Origin: Streptomyces fulvorobeus
Lineage (GTDB): Bacteria; Actinomycetota; Actinomycetes; Streptomycetales; Streptomycetaceae
DNA length: 64,000 bases
Assembly: GCF_013167895.1 (NCBI RefSeq)
Contig: NZ_BLWC01000001.1
Coordinates: 2,852,001-2,916,000, forward strand
Direction of reading: 5' to 3'
Shown here: piece by piece, positions 27,280 through 36,554 of the stretch
How the letters are laid out: the number at the start of each line of letters is the position of its first letter
How positions within the stretch are numbered: the first letter of the stretch is position 1
The notes under the pieces: generated by a model
What the model saw: the letters and a program-made list of their open reading frames with translations, nothing else
The model's database searches: none
Told to the model about the DNA's origin: nothing
Translations under genes and position numbers: made by a program

Positions 27280-29754
27280 ATGGCATTCAATCACTTACCA
27301 GCAGCCATGCACGACGCCTTGGGGCCATTGTCCGCCACGCCAGTGACACACTCGGTGCCGATGGCCAAGAATCACCGCCCCAGTCGACCGCCCGGGAGTG
27401 AGGGCTCGCGCCCCTCTCCCGCCATGGTCCTCGACCGGCTCGCCGCAGGGGCGGGCCGGTCCGCGCGCATCACTCATACGGAGCACTTGCCCCCACGGGC
27501 GGGAACCCATGCCATCTGGCCGGATCGCATCCGCAAGGAAGTTCTCGCGGCCATTCAACGAGCCGGAATCGACCACCCGTGGGCGCACCAGGCCGCCGCC
27601 GCCGAGCACGCCCTGGACGGCGAGTCCGTCGTGATCGCCACCGGTACCGCGTCCGGGAAGTCGCTGGCCTACCTCGCGCCGGTGCTCAGTGCCCTCCTCG
27701 ACGGCTCGCAGGCCCCGAACGGACGCGGGGCGACTGCCCTGTATCTCGCCCCCACCAAGGCCCTCGCCGCGGACCAGCGGCGGTCCGTGAAGGAACTCGC
27801 CGCGCCTCTCGGCCACGCGATCCGGCCGGCGGTCTACGACGGGGACACGCCCGTCGAGGAGCGCGAGTGGGTACGCCAGTACGCCAACTACGTCCTGACC
27901 AACCCGGACATGCTGCACCGCGGAATCCTGCCATCCCATCCCCGCTGGTCCTCGTTCCTGCGCGCCCTGCGCTTCGTCGTCATCGACGAGTGCCACACCT
28001 ACCGGGGCGTGTTCGGCTCCCACGTCGCCCAGGTGCTCCGGCGGCTGCGCCGCCTGTGCGCCCGTTACGGCGCCGATCCGGTCTTCCTCCTCGCCTCGGC
28101 CACATCGGCCGACCCCGCGGTCGCCGCAGGCCGTCTGACCGGTCTCCCCGTCAAGGAGGTCGCCGACGACGCCTCGCCCCGGGGCGAGCTGGTCTTCGCC
28201 CTCTGGGAGCCGCCGCTGACCGATCTCCACGGCGAGAAGGGCGCTCCGGTACGCCGTAGCGCCACGGCGGAGACCGCCGACCTGCTCACCGACCTGACCC
28301 TTCAGGGCGTCCGCTCGGTCGCCTTCGTACGCTCCCGGAGAGGTGCCGAGCTCGTCTCCGTGATCGCCAAGGAACGCCTGGCCCAGGTGGACCGCTCACT
28401 GCCCGGGCGGATCGCCGCGTATCGCGGCGGCTACCTCCCCGAGGAACGCCGCGCCCTGGAACGAGCCCTGCACTCCGGTGAGCTCCTCGGCCTCGCCGCC
28501 ACCACAGCCCTGGAACTGGGCATCGACGTCTCGGGCCTGGACGCCGTCGTCATCGCCGGCTATCCGGGCACCAGGGCCTCCCTGTGGCAGCAGGCGGGCC
28601 GCGCCGGACGTGCGGGCCAGGGCGCGCTCGCCGTCCTTGTCGCCCGGGACGACCCTCTGGACACCTATCTGGTCCACCACCCCGAGGCACTGTTCCAGCA
28701 GCCCGTGGAGTCGACCGTCCTGGACCCGGACAACCCGTACGTCCTCGCCCCCCATCTGTGCGCCGCAGCCGCCGAACTGCCGCTCACCGAGTCCGACATC
28801 GCGCTCTTCGGCCCTGCCGTGCCCGGCCTGCTGCCACAGCTGGAGGCCGCGAAACTGCTGCGCGAGCGGCCGTCCGGCTGGCACTGGACCCGCCGGGAGC
28901 GGGCAGCCGACCTCACCGACATCCGGGGCGGGGGCGGCCGTCCGGTCCAGATCGTCGAGGAGGGCACCGGCCGCCTGCTCGGCACCGTCGACGAGTCGGC
29001 CGCGCACACCGCCGTCCACGAGGGCGCCGTCCACCTCCACCAGGGCCGCACCTACCTGGTGCGGAAACTGGACCTGGAGGACTCGGTGGCCCTCGTCGAG
29101 GAGGCGAACCCGCCCTACTCGACCACCGCGCGCGACACCACCGCCATCTCCGTCCTGGAGACCGACACCGAGGTCCCGTGGGGCGACGGAAGGCTCTGCT
29201 ACGGCTCCGTCGAAGTCACCAACCATGTCGTCTCCTTCCTCCGCCGCCGGGTGATGACCGGGGAGGTGATGGGCGAGACCAAGCTCGACCTCCCGCCCCG
29301 CACCCTGCGGACCCGCGCCGTGTGGTGGACGGTCACCGAGGACCAGCTCGATGCCGCCCGGATCAGTCCGGAGATCCTCGGTGGCGCGCTGCACGCCGCC
29401 GAGCACGCGTCGATCGGGATGCTCCCGCTCTTCGCCACCTGCGACCGCTGGGACATCGGCGGGGTCTCCGTGCCCCTCCACCCGGACACCCTGCTGCCCA
29501 CCGTCTTCGTCTACGACGGCCACCCGGGGGGCGCCGGCTTCGCCGAGCGGGCCTTCCACACCGCCAGGACGTGGCTGACGGCGACCCGCGAGGCCATCGC
29601 GTCCTGCGAGTGCGACGCGGGCTGTCCTTCGTGCATCCAGTCCCCCAAATGCGGCAACGGCAACGAGCCCCTGCACAAGCGGGGCGCCGTGCGCCTCCTC
29701 ACCGAACTCCTGCGCACCGCTCCCCCGCCCCCGCAGGACGCACGGGAGGGCTAG
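27280..29754 (+). CDS. DEAD/DEAH-box helicase with DUF1998 domain (MrfA/Hrq1-like)
   Basis: 824 aa from ATG 27280; a later ATG at 27361 is possible. Superfamily 2 motifs: I ATGTASGKS (119-128), Ia APTKALAADQ, II DECHTY (about 237-242), III ASATSA, then motif VI QQAGRAGRAGQG. The C-terminal DUF1998 region ends in a four-Cys cluster CECDAGCPSCIQSPKCGNGN (about 773-792) that binds zinc. This is the architecture of B. subtilis MrfA and yeast Hrq1, 3'-5' helicases that repair mitomycin C-type damage and crosslinks. Its TAG stop overlaps, as CTAG, a stop on the opposite strand (see 29751). Confidence 0.93.
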   Translation: MAFNHLPAAMHDALGPLSATPVTHSVPMAKNHRPSRPPGSEGSRPSPAMVLDRLAAGAGRSARITHTEHLPPRAGTHAIWPDRIRKEVLAAIQRAGIDHPWAHQAAAAEHALDGESVVIATGTASGKSLAYLAPVLSALLDGSQAPNGRGATALYLAPTKALAADQRRSVKELAAPLGHAIRPAVYDGDTPVEEREWVRQYANYVLTNPDMLHRGILPSHPRWSSFLRALRFVVIDECHTYRGVFGSHVAQVLRRLRRLCARYGADPVFLLASATSADPAVAAGRLTGLPVKEVADDASPRGELVFALWEPPLTDLHGEKGAPVRRSATAETADLLTDLTLQGVRSVAFVRSRRGAELVSVIAKERLAQVDRSLPGRIAAYRGGYLPEERRALERALHSGELLGLAATTALELGIDVSGLDAVVIAGYPGTRASLWQQAGRAGRAGQGALAVLVARDDPLDTYLVHHPEALFQQPVESTVLDPDNPYVLAPHLCAAAAELPLTESDIALFGPAVPGLLPQLEAAKLLRERPSGWHWTRRERAADLTDIRGGGGRPVQIVEEGTGRLLGTVDESAAHTAVHEGAVHLHQGRTYLVRKLDLEDSVALVEEANPPYSTTARDTTAISVLETDTEVPWGDGRLCYGSVEVTNHVVSFLRRRVMTGEVMGETKLDLPPRTLRTRAVWWTVTEDQLDAARISPEILGGALHAAEHASIGMLPLFATCDRWDIGGVSVPLHPDTLLPTVFVYDGHPGGAGFAERAFHTARTWLTATREAIASCECDAGCPSCIQSPKCGNGNEPLHKRGAVRLLTELLRTAPPPPQDAREG

Positions 29755-30138
29755 GGGGTGGCCGCCCGCATCCGCACGCGGCGGCCCGGCGCGGGACCTG
29801 ACCGCTGGTCCGTACGGCCCGAAGCGGGCACGGGCCGTCACATCGGCGATCTCCCCCCGCACGGCGCACCGCACCACCACCGCCCCCTGCGCCCCGGCCA
29901 CCCGCCCGGCCGCCTCGCACGCGGCTTCCTGACCCTGGAGGGCGCGGTCGGCCGCCGCGAGGGCCGCCAGGTCCGCCGCGCCCCCGGCCCGGTGCCGGGC
30001 CGCCACCGCCTGTCCCAGGGCGAGCACCACGGCGAACACCACGCACAAGGTGGTCGTGGTCATCGCCACCCACACGGTCGCCACCCCCCGGTCACCGGCC
30101 CGGCTCCCGAACCCCGGACCTTCTCCTCGACCCGTCAC
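29751..30138 (-). CDS. Rv3654c-like TadE-related secreted protein (3' end uncertain)
   Basis: Starts at GTG 30138, overlapping the previous stop as GTGA. N-terminal TadE-like membrane segment after DRGVATVWV: VAMTTTTLCVVFAVVLALGQAVAARHRA, then AADLAALAAADRAL, Cys51-type VVRCAVRGEIADVTARARFGPYGP. Family members have about 125-140 residues. The true frame has no stop near the helicase end and stays open, antisense to the helicase, down to 28396. A one-base shift near 29790 would give an end ...RVRMRAATP and stop in the CTAG at 29751-29754. I therefore place the end at 29751, with low certainty. It is the last gene of the tad operon. Confidence 0.6.
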
Positions 30139-30548
30139 GGCGACACCCCCGCCCCGTCCTCGGCCAACGCGGCCGCCTCGGCGCTCAGAGTGAGCGCCAG
30201 CGGCCCCGGCCCCGGTGTCGGCGCCTCCACCCGGACCCGCCACAGCTCCCCCGACCGCTCGACCTCGACCCGTGCCCGCCCGGGAGCCGCCGACCGCGCC
30301 GCCTCCAGCACCGCCGCCGGCGGCTCCGAGCGGGCCGCCGCGCGGGCCCCCACCCGTGCCGCGTCCACACACCGGATCTGGTCGGCCGCGGCCACCAGGG
30401 CCCAGATCAACACCACCGCGAAGGCGGCCAGCGCCGGAATGACCATCGCCGCCTCAGCCGTCACGGCGCCCCTGTCCCGGCCGGGACCGCCCATCCCCCG
30501 GGTGGCGCATCGCCCCCCGCTCCCCCTCCCGGCCTCAGAACTTCGCAT
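30135..30548 (-). CDS. TadE-family pilus assembly protein
   Basis: 137 aa if started at ATG 30548, which overlaps the end of the DUF4244 gene by 14 bases; ATG 30494 (MGGPGRDRGAVTAEAAM) is an alternative. The class III prepilin-like motif RGAVTAEAAMVIPALAAFAVVLIWALVAA spans the single membrane helix. The exported remainder is Arg/Ala/Pro-rich. Pseudopilin-like component of the tad/Flp system. Confidence 0.8.
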   Translation of the reverse strand: MRSSEAGRGSGGRCATRGMGGPGRDRGAVTAEAAMVIPALAAFAVVLIWALVAAADQIRCVDAARVGARAAARSEPPAAVLEAARSAAPGRARVEVERSGELWRVRVEAPTPGPGPLALTLSAEAAALAEDGAGVSP

Positions 30549-30780
30549 CGAGGGCGTCCTCGATCAGCGACTGCATCGCCGACAGCACGGGCCCGCTCGT
30601 CACCACCTTGTAGAGCACCGCGGCGAACCCACAGGCCGCGATGGTCCCCATCGCGTACTCGGACGTCGTCATGCCACGGTCCGACCGGGCGAACCGGCCT
30701 CGCCATCCCCGTGCACCGGTCCACACGGCCCGCACCCGGCGCACCGAATCCAGCACCCGCTTCTTGCGGTTTCCGCTCAT
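30535..30780 (-). CDS. DUF4244 Flp pilin-like protein
   Basis: 81 aa from ATG 30780 with a GGGGG site five bases upstream. A basic 35-residue leader ends in RSDRG, then MTTSEYAMGTIAACGFAAVLYKVV: the G/M-T-T-S-E-Y class III prepilin cleavage site with the invariant Glu five residues into the mature helix. Most likely the major pilin of the locus after processing by a TadV-like peptidase encoded elsewhere. Confidence 0.85.
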   Translation of the reverse strand: MSGNRKKRVLDSVRRVRAVWTGARGWRGRFARSDRGMTTSEYAMGTIAACGFAAVLYKVVTSGPVLSAMQSLIEDALDAKF

Positions 30781-30857
30781 CTGAACCCCCGAAATAGATA
30801 TGTCGATTTTTTTGTGGCACACCAGGTGCCCGAACTGAGTCCCCCGTCGCCTCCGCG

Positions 30858-31652
30858 TCAGCCGGCGCTCAGCAGTCCCGTCGCCAGGCCGATCACCACG
30901 GGCGCCACTCCGATCGCCAGGAAGGCGGGCAGAAAACACAGGCCGACCGGTGCGGTGATCAGCACGCCGGCGCGCTGGGCGCGGGCCACGGCCGCACTCG
31001 ACCGTTCGGCACGAAGGGCTTCCGCCAGCCGCGCCACCGCTTCCGCCACCGGTGCGCCGGTCGTCCCCGCCCGGTCCAGGCAGCGGGCCAGCGGCCCCGC
31101 GCCCGGTATCTCCGCGAACCGGCCCCACGCCTCAGCCGGTTCCCCGCCGAGCCGGATCTCCCCCGCCGTCCTGGCCAGCCGGTCGCCGACCGGGCCGCCC
31201 ATGGACTCGCCCACCGCCTCCGCCGCCTCCATGGGACCGGCCCCGGCACAGAGGCAGGCCGCCAGCAGATCGGCGGCGAGCGGAAGCTGCGCGGTCGTCA
31301 CAGCGGCCTCCACCTCCACGGCGCCCGCATCACGTGCCGTGTGTGACTCCTGCCAGCGCCACGTCCCGTACGCCGCGGCCACCGCTGTCAGACAGCCGGT
31401 GAGCCCTCCGACCAGCACCCAGCCCACCGCCGCCGCCCCCGCCGGAGCCGCCCACCTCCGCACACCGGCATCGACTCCGGACGGCCACCGGCGCCGCTTC
31501 CCCGCACCAGCCGCCAGGAGCAGCGCTCCGCGCCTGCGCGCCGCTCTCTCCCGCCGTCGGCCGACCACCGTGAAGGCCGCGTACGCGACCGCGCACACCA
31601 CTGCCCCCGCCACCCCCAGGCTGTGGACAGCGCCCCCTGTCATCCCGTTCAC
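30858..31652 (-). CDS. TadC-like type II secretion F-domain membrane protein
   Basis: 264 aa from GTG 31652 (GGGAG seven bases upstream, GTGA overlap with the previous stop); ATG 31643 is the alternative. T2SSF/GspF domain: PLAADLLAACLCAGAGPMEAAEAVGESMGGPVGDRLA, EAWGRFAEIPGAGPLARCLDRAG, with flanking hydrophobic helices at the start, middle and C-terminus. Inner-membrane platform of the tad apparatus together with the preceding TadB-like protein. Confidence 0.85.
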   Translation of the reverse strand: MNGMTGGAVHSLGVAGAVVCAVAYAAFTVVGRRRERAARRRGALLLAAGAGKRRRWPSGVDAGVRRWAAPAGAAAVGWVLVGGLTGCLTAVAAAYGTWRWQESHTARDAGAVEVEAAVTTAQLPLAADLLAACLCAGAGPMEAAEAVGESMGGPVGDRLARTAGEIRLGGEPAEAWGRFAEIPGAGPLARCLDRAGTTGAPVAEAVARLAEALRAERSSAAVARAQRAGVLITAPVGLCFLPAFLAIGVAPVVIGLATGLLSAG

Positions 31653-32512
31653 GCCGCCTCTCCCGTCCTGACGATCCGCCGCGCCCACATCAGGCCCGCC
31701 GCCTCCAGCAGACCCCCCGCAGCCAGACAGGCCAGTCCGCCCGGACTGTGCAGCAGGACCCGCAAGGGGTCCGCTCCCAGTGCGGCACCGAGCCCCAGCC
31801 CCGCCACCGGCAGCAGAGCCAGCACCACGACCGTCGACCAGGCGCCCGCCAGGTGGGCCCGCAACTCCTCCCGCCGGCGCCTGTCCGCCCGTAACGCGCC
31901 CTCCAGACGGTCGAGTCCTGCCGCGAGGCCCGCCCCGCCGTCCACCGCCACCCGCCAGCACGCCGCCACTCCGACAAGCCCCTCACGCCCCGGGGCTTCC
32001 GCGGCCCGCCGCAGCGCACCCGGCACGTCTCCGCCGAACCGCGCGGCCGCCAGCACGGCGGCCTCCGCCCCGCCCAACGCCTCCCCCGCGTCACGAGCGG
32101 CCACCAGCAGCGCCTGGCCCGGCTCGCGCCCCGCCCGGAGTTCCCCCACCACCGCGCCGCACAGCGCCATCACCGCATCCGCCGCACGCTCCCGCTCCCG
32201 CAGCCGGGACCGCCCGCGCAGCCACCGCCTGACCAACGGCACCGCCACTGCTCCCGCGACCAGCGGAAGCACCGACTCGCCCAGCACGGCGAGCAGCACC
32301 GCCACCGGGGCACACAGCCACTCCCGCCGCCCGCGGAAGAACGCCGGCGCCCCCGCCCCGTACGCCCCCAGCCTCCCCGGCTCCGGTGCCCCAGCCGCGA
32401 ACAGCAGCCGCGCCCGACGCGGTGCGAGATCGCGCCCCGCAGCCGTCCAGGCCGCCGAACCGGCACACACCGCCGCCGCGCACATCGCGTACGCGGAGCC
32501 CATCCCTGTCAC
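31649..32512 (-). CDS. TadB-like type II secretion F-domain membrane protein
   Basis: 287 aa from GTG 32512, overlapping the tadA stop as GTGA. Hydrophobic helices near the N-terminus, at about 60-85 and in the C-terminal third. F-domain core ADAVMALCGAVVGELRAGREPGQALLVAARDAGEAL and CWRVAVDGGAGLAAGLDRLEGALRADRRRREEL. Paired with TadC as the platform of the pilus machine. Confidence 0.85.
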   Translation of the reverse strand: MTGMGSAYAMCAAAVCAGSAAWTAAGRDLAPRRARLLFAAGAPEPGRLGAYGAGAPAFFRGRREWLCAPVAVLLAVLGESVLPLVAGAVAVPLVRRWLRGRSRLRERERAADAVMALCGAVVGELRAGREPGQALLVAARDAGEALGGAEAAVLAAARFGGDVPGALRRAAEAPGREGLVGVAACWRVAVDGGAGLAAGLDRLEGALRADRRRREELRAHLAGAWSTVVVLALLPVAGLGLGAALGADPLRVLLHSPGGLACLAAGGLLEAAGLMWARRIVRTGEAA

Positions 32513-33657
32513 GGCGCACCCCCGATCAGGGAACTCAGCCGCTCCCAACCCCGCTCCCGTACGAATCCCTCGGCGCCCCAGCGCAGGGCGGGCACCGTCA
32601 CCACCAGCCCCGACACGTCCCGTTCCAGGACGTGCACCTCGGCCAGCCGCCGTCGGCCGCTCCGGTCCCGCACCAGATGGAGCACCACCGAGAGTGCGGC
32701 CGCCAACTGGCTGTGCAGGGCCGTCCTGTCGAGCCCTGCGGCCGTCCCCAGGGCTTCAAGGCGGGCCGGGACATGCTCGGCGGCATTGGCGTGCACCGTG
32801 CCGCAACCCCCCTCGTGACCGGTGTTCAGCGCGGCCAGCAACTCCGTCACCTCACCTCCCCGCACCTCACCGACCACCAGACGGTCGGGCCGCATCCGCA
32901 ACGCCTGCCGCACAAGATCCCGCAGGGTCACATGGCCCGCGCCCTCCTGGTTGGCCGGACGCGACTCCATGCGCACCACGTGCGGGTGGTCCGGCCGCAG
33001 CTCAGAGGAGTCCTCGGCGAGCACGATCCGCTCCTGGCTCCCCACCGCTCCGAGAAGGCTGGACAGCAACGTCGTCTTCCCCGCGCCCGTACCCCCGCTG
33101 ATCAGATACGAGACGCGGGCCTCCACCAGGGCTCTGAGCACCCGGTCACCGCCCGGCGGCACTGTCCCGGCCTCGACCAGCTCCTTGAGCGTGAACGCCC
33201 TGGGCCGCACCACCCTCAGGGACAGGCACGTCGACCCGACCGACACCGGCGGCAGCACCGCGTGCATCCGCGTACCGTCCGGCAACCGTGCGTCGACCCA
33301 GGGCCGGGCGTCGTCCAGACGCCGCCCCGCGACGGCCGCGAGCCGCTGGGCCAGTCTGCGTACGGCGGCCGCGTCGGCGAAGGTGACATCGGTCAGTTCC
33401 AGCCCGCCGCCCCGGTCCACCCACACCCGGTCCGGCGCCGAGACCAGCACATCGGTCACCGCCGGGTCCGCGAGCAGTGGCTCAAGCACCCCCGTACCGA
33501 CCAGCTCGCCCCGTAACTCCTGTGCCACCCCGAGCACTTCCGTGGCCCCCAGGAGCCGCCCCTGCGCGCGCAGGGCAGCCGCTACCCCCGCCGGGGTCGG
33601 CGCCGTACCGCTGCGGGCCAGCCGCTGCCGCACCGCGTCGAGCAGAGCCTCCGTCAT
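32509..33657 (-). CDS. TadA-family secretion ATPase
   Basis: 382 aa from ATG 33657 with GGAGG four bases upstream; ATGA overlap with the tadZ-like gene. P-loop ISGGTGAGKTTLLSSLLG at 187-203, Walker B-type MRPDRLVVGEVRGGE, His box GTVHAN and the Asp box AEDSSELRPDHPHVV. This hexameric ATPase powers assembly of Flp-type pili; actinobacterial versions are often annotated as conjugal-transfer ATPases. Confidence 0.93.
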   Translation of the reverse strand: MTEALLDAVRQRLARSGTAPTPAGVAAALRAQGRLLGATEVLGVAQELRGELVGTGVLEPLLADPAVTDVLVSAPDRVWVDRGGGLELTDVTFADAAAVRRLAQRLAAVAGRRLDDARPWVDARLPDGTRMHAVLPPVSVGSTCLSLRVVRPRAFTLKELVEAGTVPPGGDRVLRALVEARVSYLISGGTGAGKTTLLSSLLGAVGSQERIVLAEDSSELRPDHPHVVRMESRPANQEGAGHVTLRDLVRQALRMRPDRLVVGEVRGGEVTELLAALNTGHEGGCGTVHANAAEHVPARLEALGTAAGLDRTALHSQLAAALSVVLHLVRDRSGRRRLAEVHVLERDVSGLVVTVPALRWGAEGFVRERGWERLSSLIGGAP

Positions 33658-34790
33658 GACACACCTCCGCCCGGAAGTCCGGCGGCGAGGCTTCCGCCAC
33701 CGGTGGCGCACGCCTGCTCCCAGAAGGCCCCGCAGAACCGGGCCAGTGGCCCGCGCACCGCGCTCCCCGGCGGCGCGCCGTCGTCCTGGGCCGCCATAAG
33801 CCCCGCCTCCCAGGGCAGATCGCCGACGAGCGGCAGCCTCAGAGTCCTGGCCACCCATCGCTCGTCCAGTCCCGCCGCGTAAGGGCCGCGCGCGACGACC
33901 CGCAGATCCTCCAGGACCATTCCGGCCATCGACGCCACCCGTTGGGCGGCCGCGACCGCCCGCAGCTCGCCGGGCACGACCAGCAGCCCGAGATCGAGCT
34001 GCGCCAGCGCCTCGGCCACGCCCTCGTCGACCCTGCGCGGCAGATCCACGACGACCACTCCCCCGAGTCTGCGCGCGGCGGCGAGCACCGCCCTCATGGC
34101 CTGCGGCGGGATGACCACCTCGTCGTCGCGGCCCCAGCTCAGCACCCGCAATCCGTGCACGGCGGGCAGCGAGTCCTCCAGGGCGCCGCCGCCCACCCGC
34201 CCTTTGGAGTGCGCGAAATCAGGCCATCGCATCCCCTCGGCCCTCTCTCCGCCGAGCAGCACGTCGATGCCCCCGCCCAGCGGGTCGCCGTCGATCAGCA
34301 TCGTCCGCCGACCGGACCTGGCGGCGGATACAGCAAGCGCACAGGCCAGCGTGGATGCGCCGGAGCCGCCCCTCCCGCCCATGACGCCGACGGTCAGTGC
34401 CGGACGGCCCACCCCCTCCGCCGCGTTGGCGATCTGATCGACCAGCCAGCCTTCCGCATCGGGCAGCCGTGGCACGTATTCGGCCCCGATCTCCACAGCC
34501 CGCCGCCAGACGTCCGGGGCGTCCTGGTCCCGTCCGACCAGCATCACGCCCCGCCTGCGGGCGACGCCGAGGCAGCGCGTGGCGGCGTCGTCACCCACCA
34601 GTACGAGCGGAGCCTGCTCCCAGCCGCCCCGGCGTTCGGGTGGCCCGTGGTGCACTTCCGGCTCCGCGCCCGCTGCCGCGCAGAGCCGCAGCAGGTCGTC
34701 GAGCAACTCGACGTCCTCGGTCACGATCAACGGCCCGCCCGGGCGCCCTTCCGAGCCTCGCAGACCTTCTCGTGCGAACGATCCAGCCAC
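33654..34790 (-). CDS. TadZ/Ssd-like ParA-family protein
   Basis: 378 aa from GTG 34790 (GGAG just upstream). N-terminal receiver-like domain (LIVTEDVELLDDLLRLCAAAG, VLVGDDAA) and a MinD/ParA-type ATPase with P-loop GGRGGSGASTLACALA at 138-153; the usual Lys-Thr is changed to Ala-Ser as in Ssd/CpaE proteins. DGDPLGGGIDVLLG and VVVVDLPRRVDEG follow. Known members localise tad machinery or act as septum-site regulators (Ssd in mycobacteria). First gene of the seven-gene tad-like operon. Confidence 0.88.
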   Translation of the reverse strand: MAGSFAREGLRGSEGRPGGPLIVTEDVELLDDLLRLCAAAGAEPEVHHGPPERRGGWEQAPLVLVGDDAATRCLGVARRRGVMLVGRDQDAPDVWRRAVEIGAEYVPRLPDAEGWLVDQIANAAEGVGRPALTVGVMGGRGGSGASTLACALAVSAARSGRRTMLIDGDPLGGGIDVLLGGERAEGMRWPDFAHSKGRVGGGALEDSLPAVHGLRVLSWGRDDEVVIPPQAMRAVLAAARRLGGVVVVDLPRRVDEGVAEALAQLDLGLLVVPGELRAVAAAQRVASMAGMVLEDLRVVARGPYAAGLDERWVARTLRLPLVGDLPWEAGLMAAQDDGAPPGSAVRGPLARFCGAFWEQACATGGGSLAAGLPGGGVS

Positions 34791-35286
34791 GATCTCCGCC
34801 CCCCTTCTCACTGCCCGTTCACTACGGTTCGCGGCGATCTCGGAGCGTTCCGAGACGCACGATTTCCGAAGCCCGTGGACTTCACGGGTGGAATCACCGT
34901 GCAACGCTTCGGAAAAAGATGTGGATCTTGCCGCAAAACTGTGGACAACTTCAGGGGTGTGGATATCTCGGTAACCCATACCGGCGACTTCCGAGCGCAG
35001 CTCTTCCGTAACGCATGGTGACGAGGCAGACTGAAGGAGTTCCGCTCGGAGCTGGGCCGTCGCGGCCGGGAGAAGGCGGAAATCGTGATCCCGGGCGGCA
35101 GAAACGCGTCCGGACATGCGACGACCCCCGCCGGGGGGAGAGCGGGGGTCGTCTCCACGGCCGACTCGGGGGGGAGGAGCCGGACCGGGTTAGCACGGTC
35201 GCGAACGATCCGTGACTTCCATGGTGTACCCGAGAGCCTTCTCAGGCAAACCCACACGCCAGAGTTTACGCCGAATGGTGGGCCCT
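34791..35286. other. Divergent regulatory region upstream of the tad operon
   Basis: 496 bases, noticeably AT-richer at 34880-34980 than the surroundings, as expected for promoters. It carries the hairpin at 35121-35152. No ORF here has a ribosome site and coding bias together. Confidence 0.5.
35121..35152. terminator. Hairpin with 11-bp stem
   Basis: ACGACCCCCGC pairs with GCGGGGGTCGT (35121-35131 with 35142-35152), with a 10-base loop. It lies upstream of both flanking genes, so it may end an untranslated or antisense transcript, or insulate the two promoters. Confidence 0.6.
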
Positions 35287-36126
35287 ATGCTCAGCCTCGT
35301 GGAAAACTGCTTCTCACCGCGCACAGCAGCCTTCTTTGACCTGGACAAGACGGTCATTGCGAAGTCATCGACGCTGACCTTCAGCAAGTCCTTCTACCAA
35401 GGCGGACTGATCAACCGCCGTGCCGTGCTGCGCACCGCGTACACACAGTTCGTCTTCCTTGCCGGAGGCGCCGATCACGATCAGATGGAGCGGATGCGCG
35501 AATATCTCTCCGCGCTCTGCAAAGGATGGAACGTCGAGCAGGTCAAGGAGATCGTCGCCGAGACCCTGCACGACCTGATCGACCCGATCATCTACGACGA
35601 GGCCGCCACCCTCATCGAGGAGCACCACACCGCGGGGCGTGACGTGGTCATCGTGTCCACGTCGGGCGCGGAGGTGGTCGAACCGATCGGGGAGCTGCTG
35701 GGCGCGGACCGGGTCGTCGCCACCAGGATGGTCGTCGGCGACGACGGCTGCTTCACCGGCGAGGTCGAGTACTACGCCTACGGGCCGACGAAAGCGGAAG
35801 CCGTCAAGGCGCTCGCGGAGTCGGAGGGGTACGACCTTGCGCGCTGCTACGCGTACAGCGACTCGGCGACCGACGTACCGATGCTGGAGTCGGTGGGCCA
35901 CCCCCACGCGGTCAACCCGGACCGGGCGTTGCGTCGCGAGGCGGTCCTGCGGGAGTGGCCGATTCTCGTCTTCAACCGGCCGGTCCGGCTCAAGCAGCGG
36001 TTCCCCGCCTTCTCGATGCCACCGCGCCCAGCGCTGGTGGCGGCCGCAGCGGTGGGCGCCGCAGCCGTCACCGCAGGTCTGGTCTGGTACGCCAGCCGAC
36101 GACGCGCCACCGCCCTCGCCACCTGA
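35287..36126 (+). CDS. HAD-IB family phosphatase with C-terminal membrane helix
   Basis: 279 aa from ATG 35287. HAD motif I FFDLDKTVIA (Asp18, Asp20), motif II VIVSTSGAE, Lys in GPTKAEAV, and motif III YAYSDSATDVPMLESVG. SerB-like HAD-IB enzymes dephosphorylate phosphoserine or phospholipid-type substrates. Residues about 250-270 (ALVAAAAVGAAAVTAGLVWYA) form a membrane anchor followed by RRR, so the enzyme probably sits on the inner face of the membrane. In-frame ATG 35275 is an alternative start. Confidence 0.88.
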   Translation: MLSLVENCFSPRTAAFFDLDKTVIAKSSTLTFSKSFYQGGLINRRAVLRTAYTQFVFLAGGADHDQMERMREYLSALCKGWNVEQVKEIVAETLHDLIDPIIYDEAATLIEEHHTAGRDVVIVSTSGAEVVEPIGELLGADRVVATRMVVGDDGCFTGEVEYYAYGPTKAEAVKALAESEGYDLARCYAYSDSATDVPMLESVGHPHAVNPDRALRREAVLREWPILVFNRPVRLKQRFPAFSMPPRPALVAAAAVGAAAVTAGLVWYASRRRATALAT

Positions 36127-36554
36127 CCGTCGAGCCCGAGAGGCCCCTCACGAGTCGCACACGGCACTACAGGTCGCACACCGGCACCGCGACGCACTCG
36201 CGACACGCCTTGTCCGGCTCGCCCCTATTTGAAAGGGAAAGTAAAGAAGTGGAGCCACCGCTTTCCCTTCCTCCACCAGCGGAGTACAAAGGACTCAACG
36301 GCCCGCGAGACCAAGGCCATCCGAGAGGATCGCCTTCACACGCAAATCGGCCCCACGGACCGAGCATGGAAGTCGAGCACCCACGCGACGTCGACCCGTC
36401 GATTACGGGCCAGCCGCACCAGGGCACGGGCGAAGCTCCCGACCTGATGGGCATATTTCGAGGACGCTTGGTAACCCGGCGGACATGTCAGCGGCGGTAC
36501 CGGAACCGGTACCGCCGCACCCCTTCGACGCACCTATTCATCTCGCCCTCCACG
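36127..36554. other. Convergent intergenic region with hairpins
   Basis: 428 bases. AAGGGAAAG at 36233-36241 pairs with CTTTCCCTT at 36261-36269 (19-base spacer), and a 13-bp hairpin lies at 36491-36518. A minus-strand frame ending at 36336 has coding-like GC bias, but no start codon was found for it, so no gene is called. Confidence 0.5.
36491..36518 (-). terminator. Hairpin terminator of the Fic-like gene
   Basis: GCGGCGGTACCGG and its exact complement are separated by AA (36491-36503, 36506-36518), 37 bases past the stop of the minus-strand gene. Confidence 0.75.

Noticed and set aside
36336..36533. Minus-strand frame with coding-like GC bias (VGSFARALVRLARNRRVDVAW)
   Set aside because: No credible start codon or ribosome site; overlaps the hairpin that ends the upstream gene. 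Could be a decayed exon-like remnant, but not supportable.
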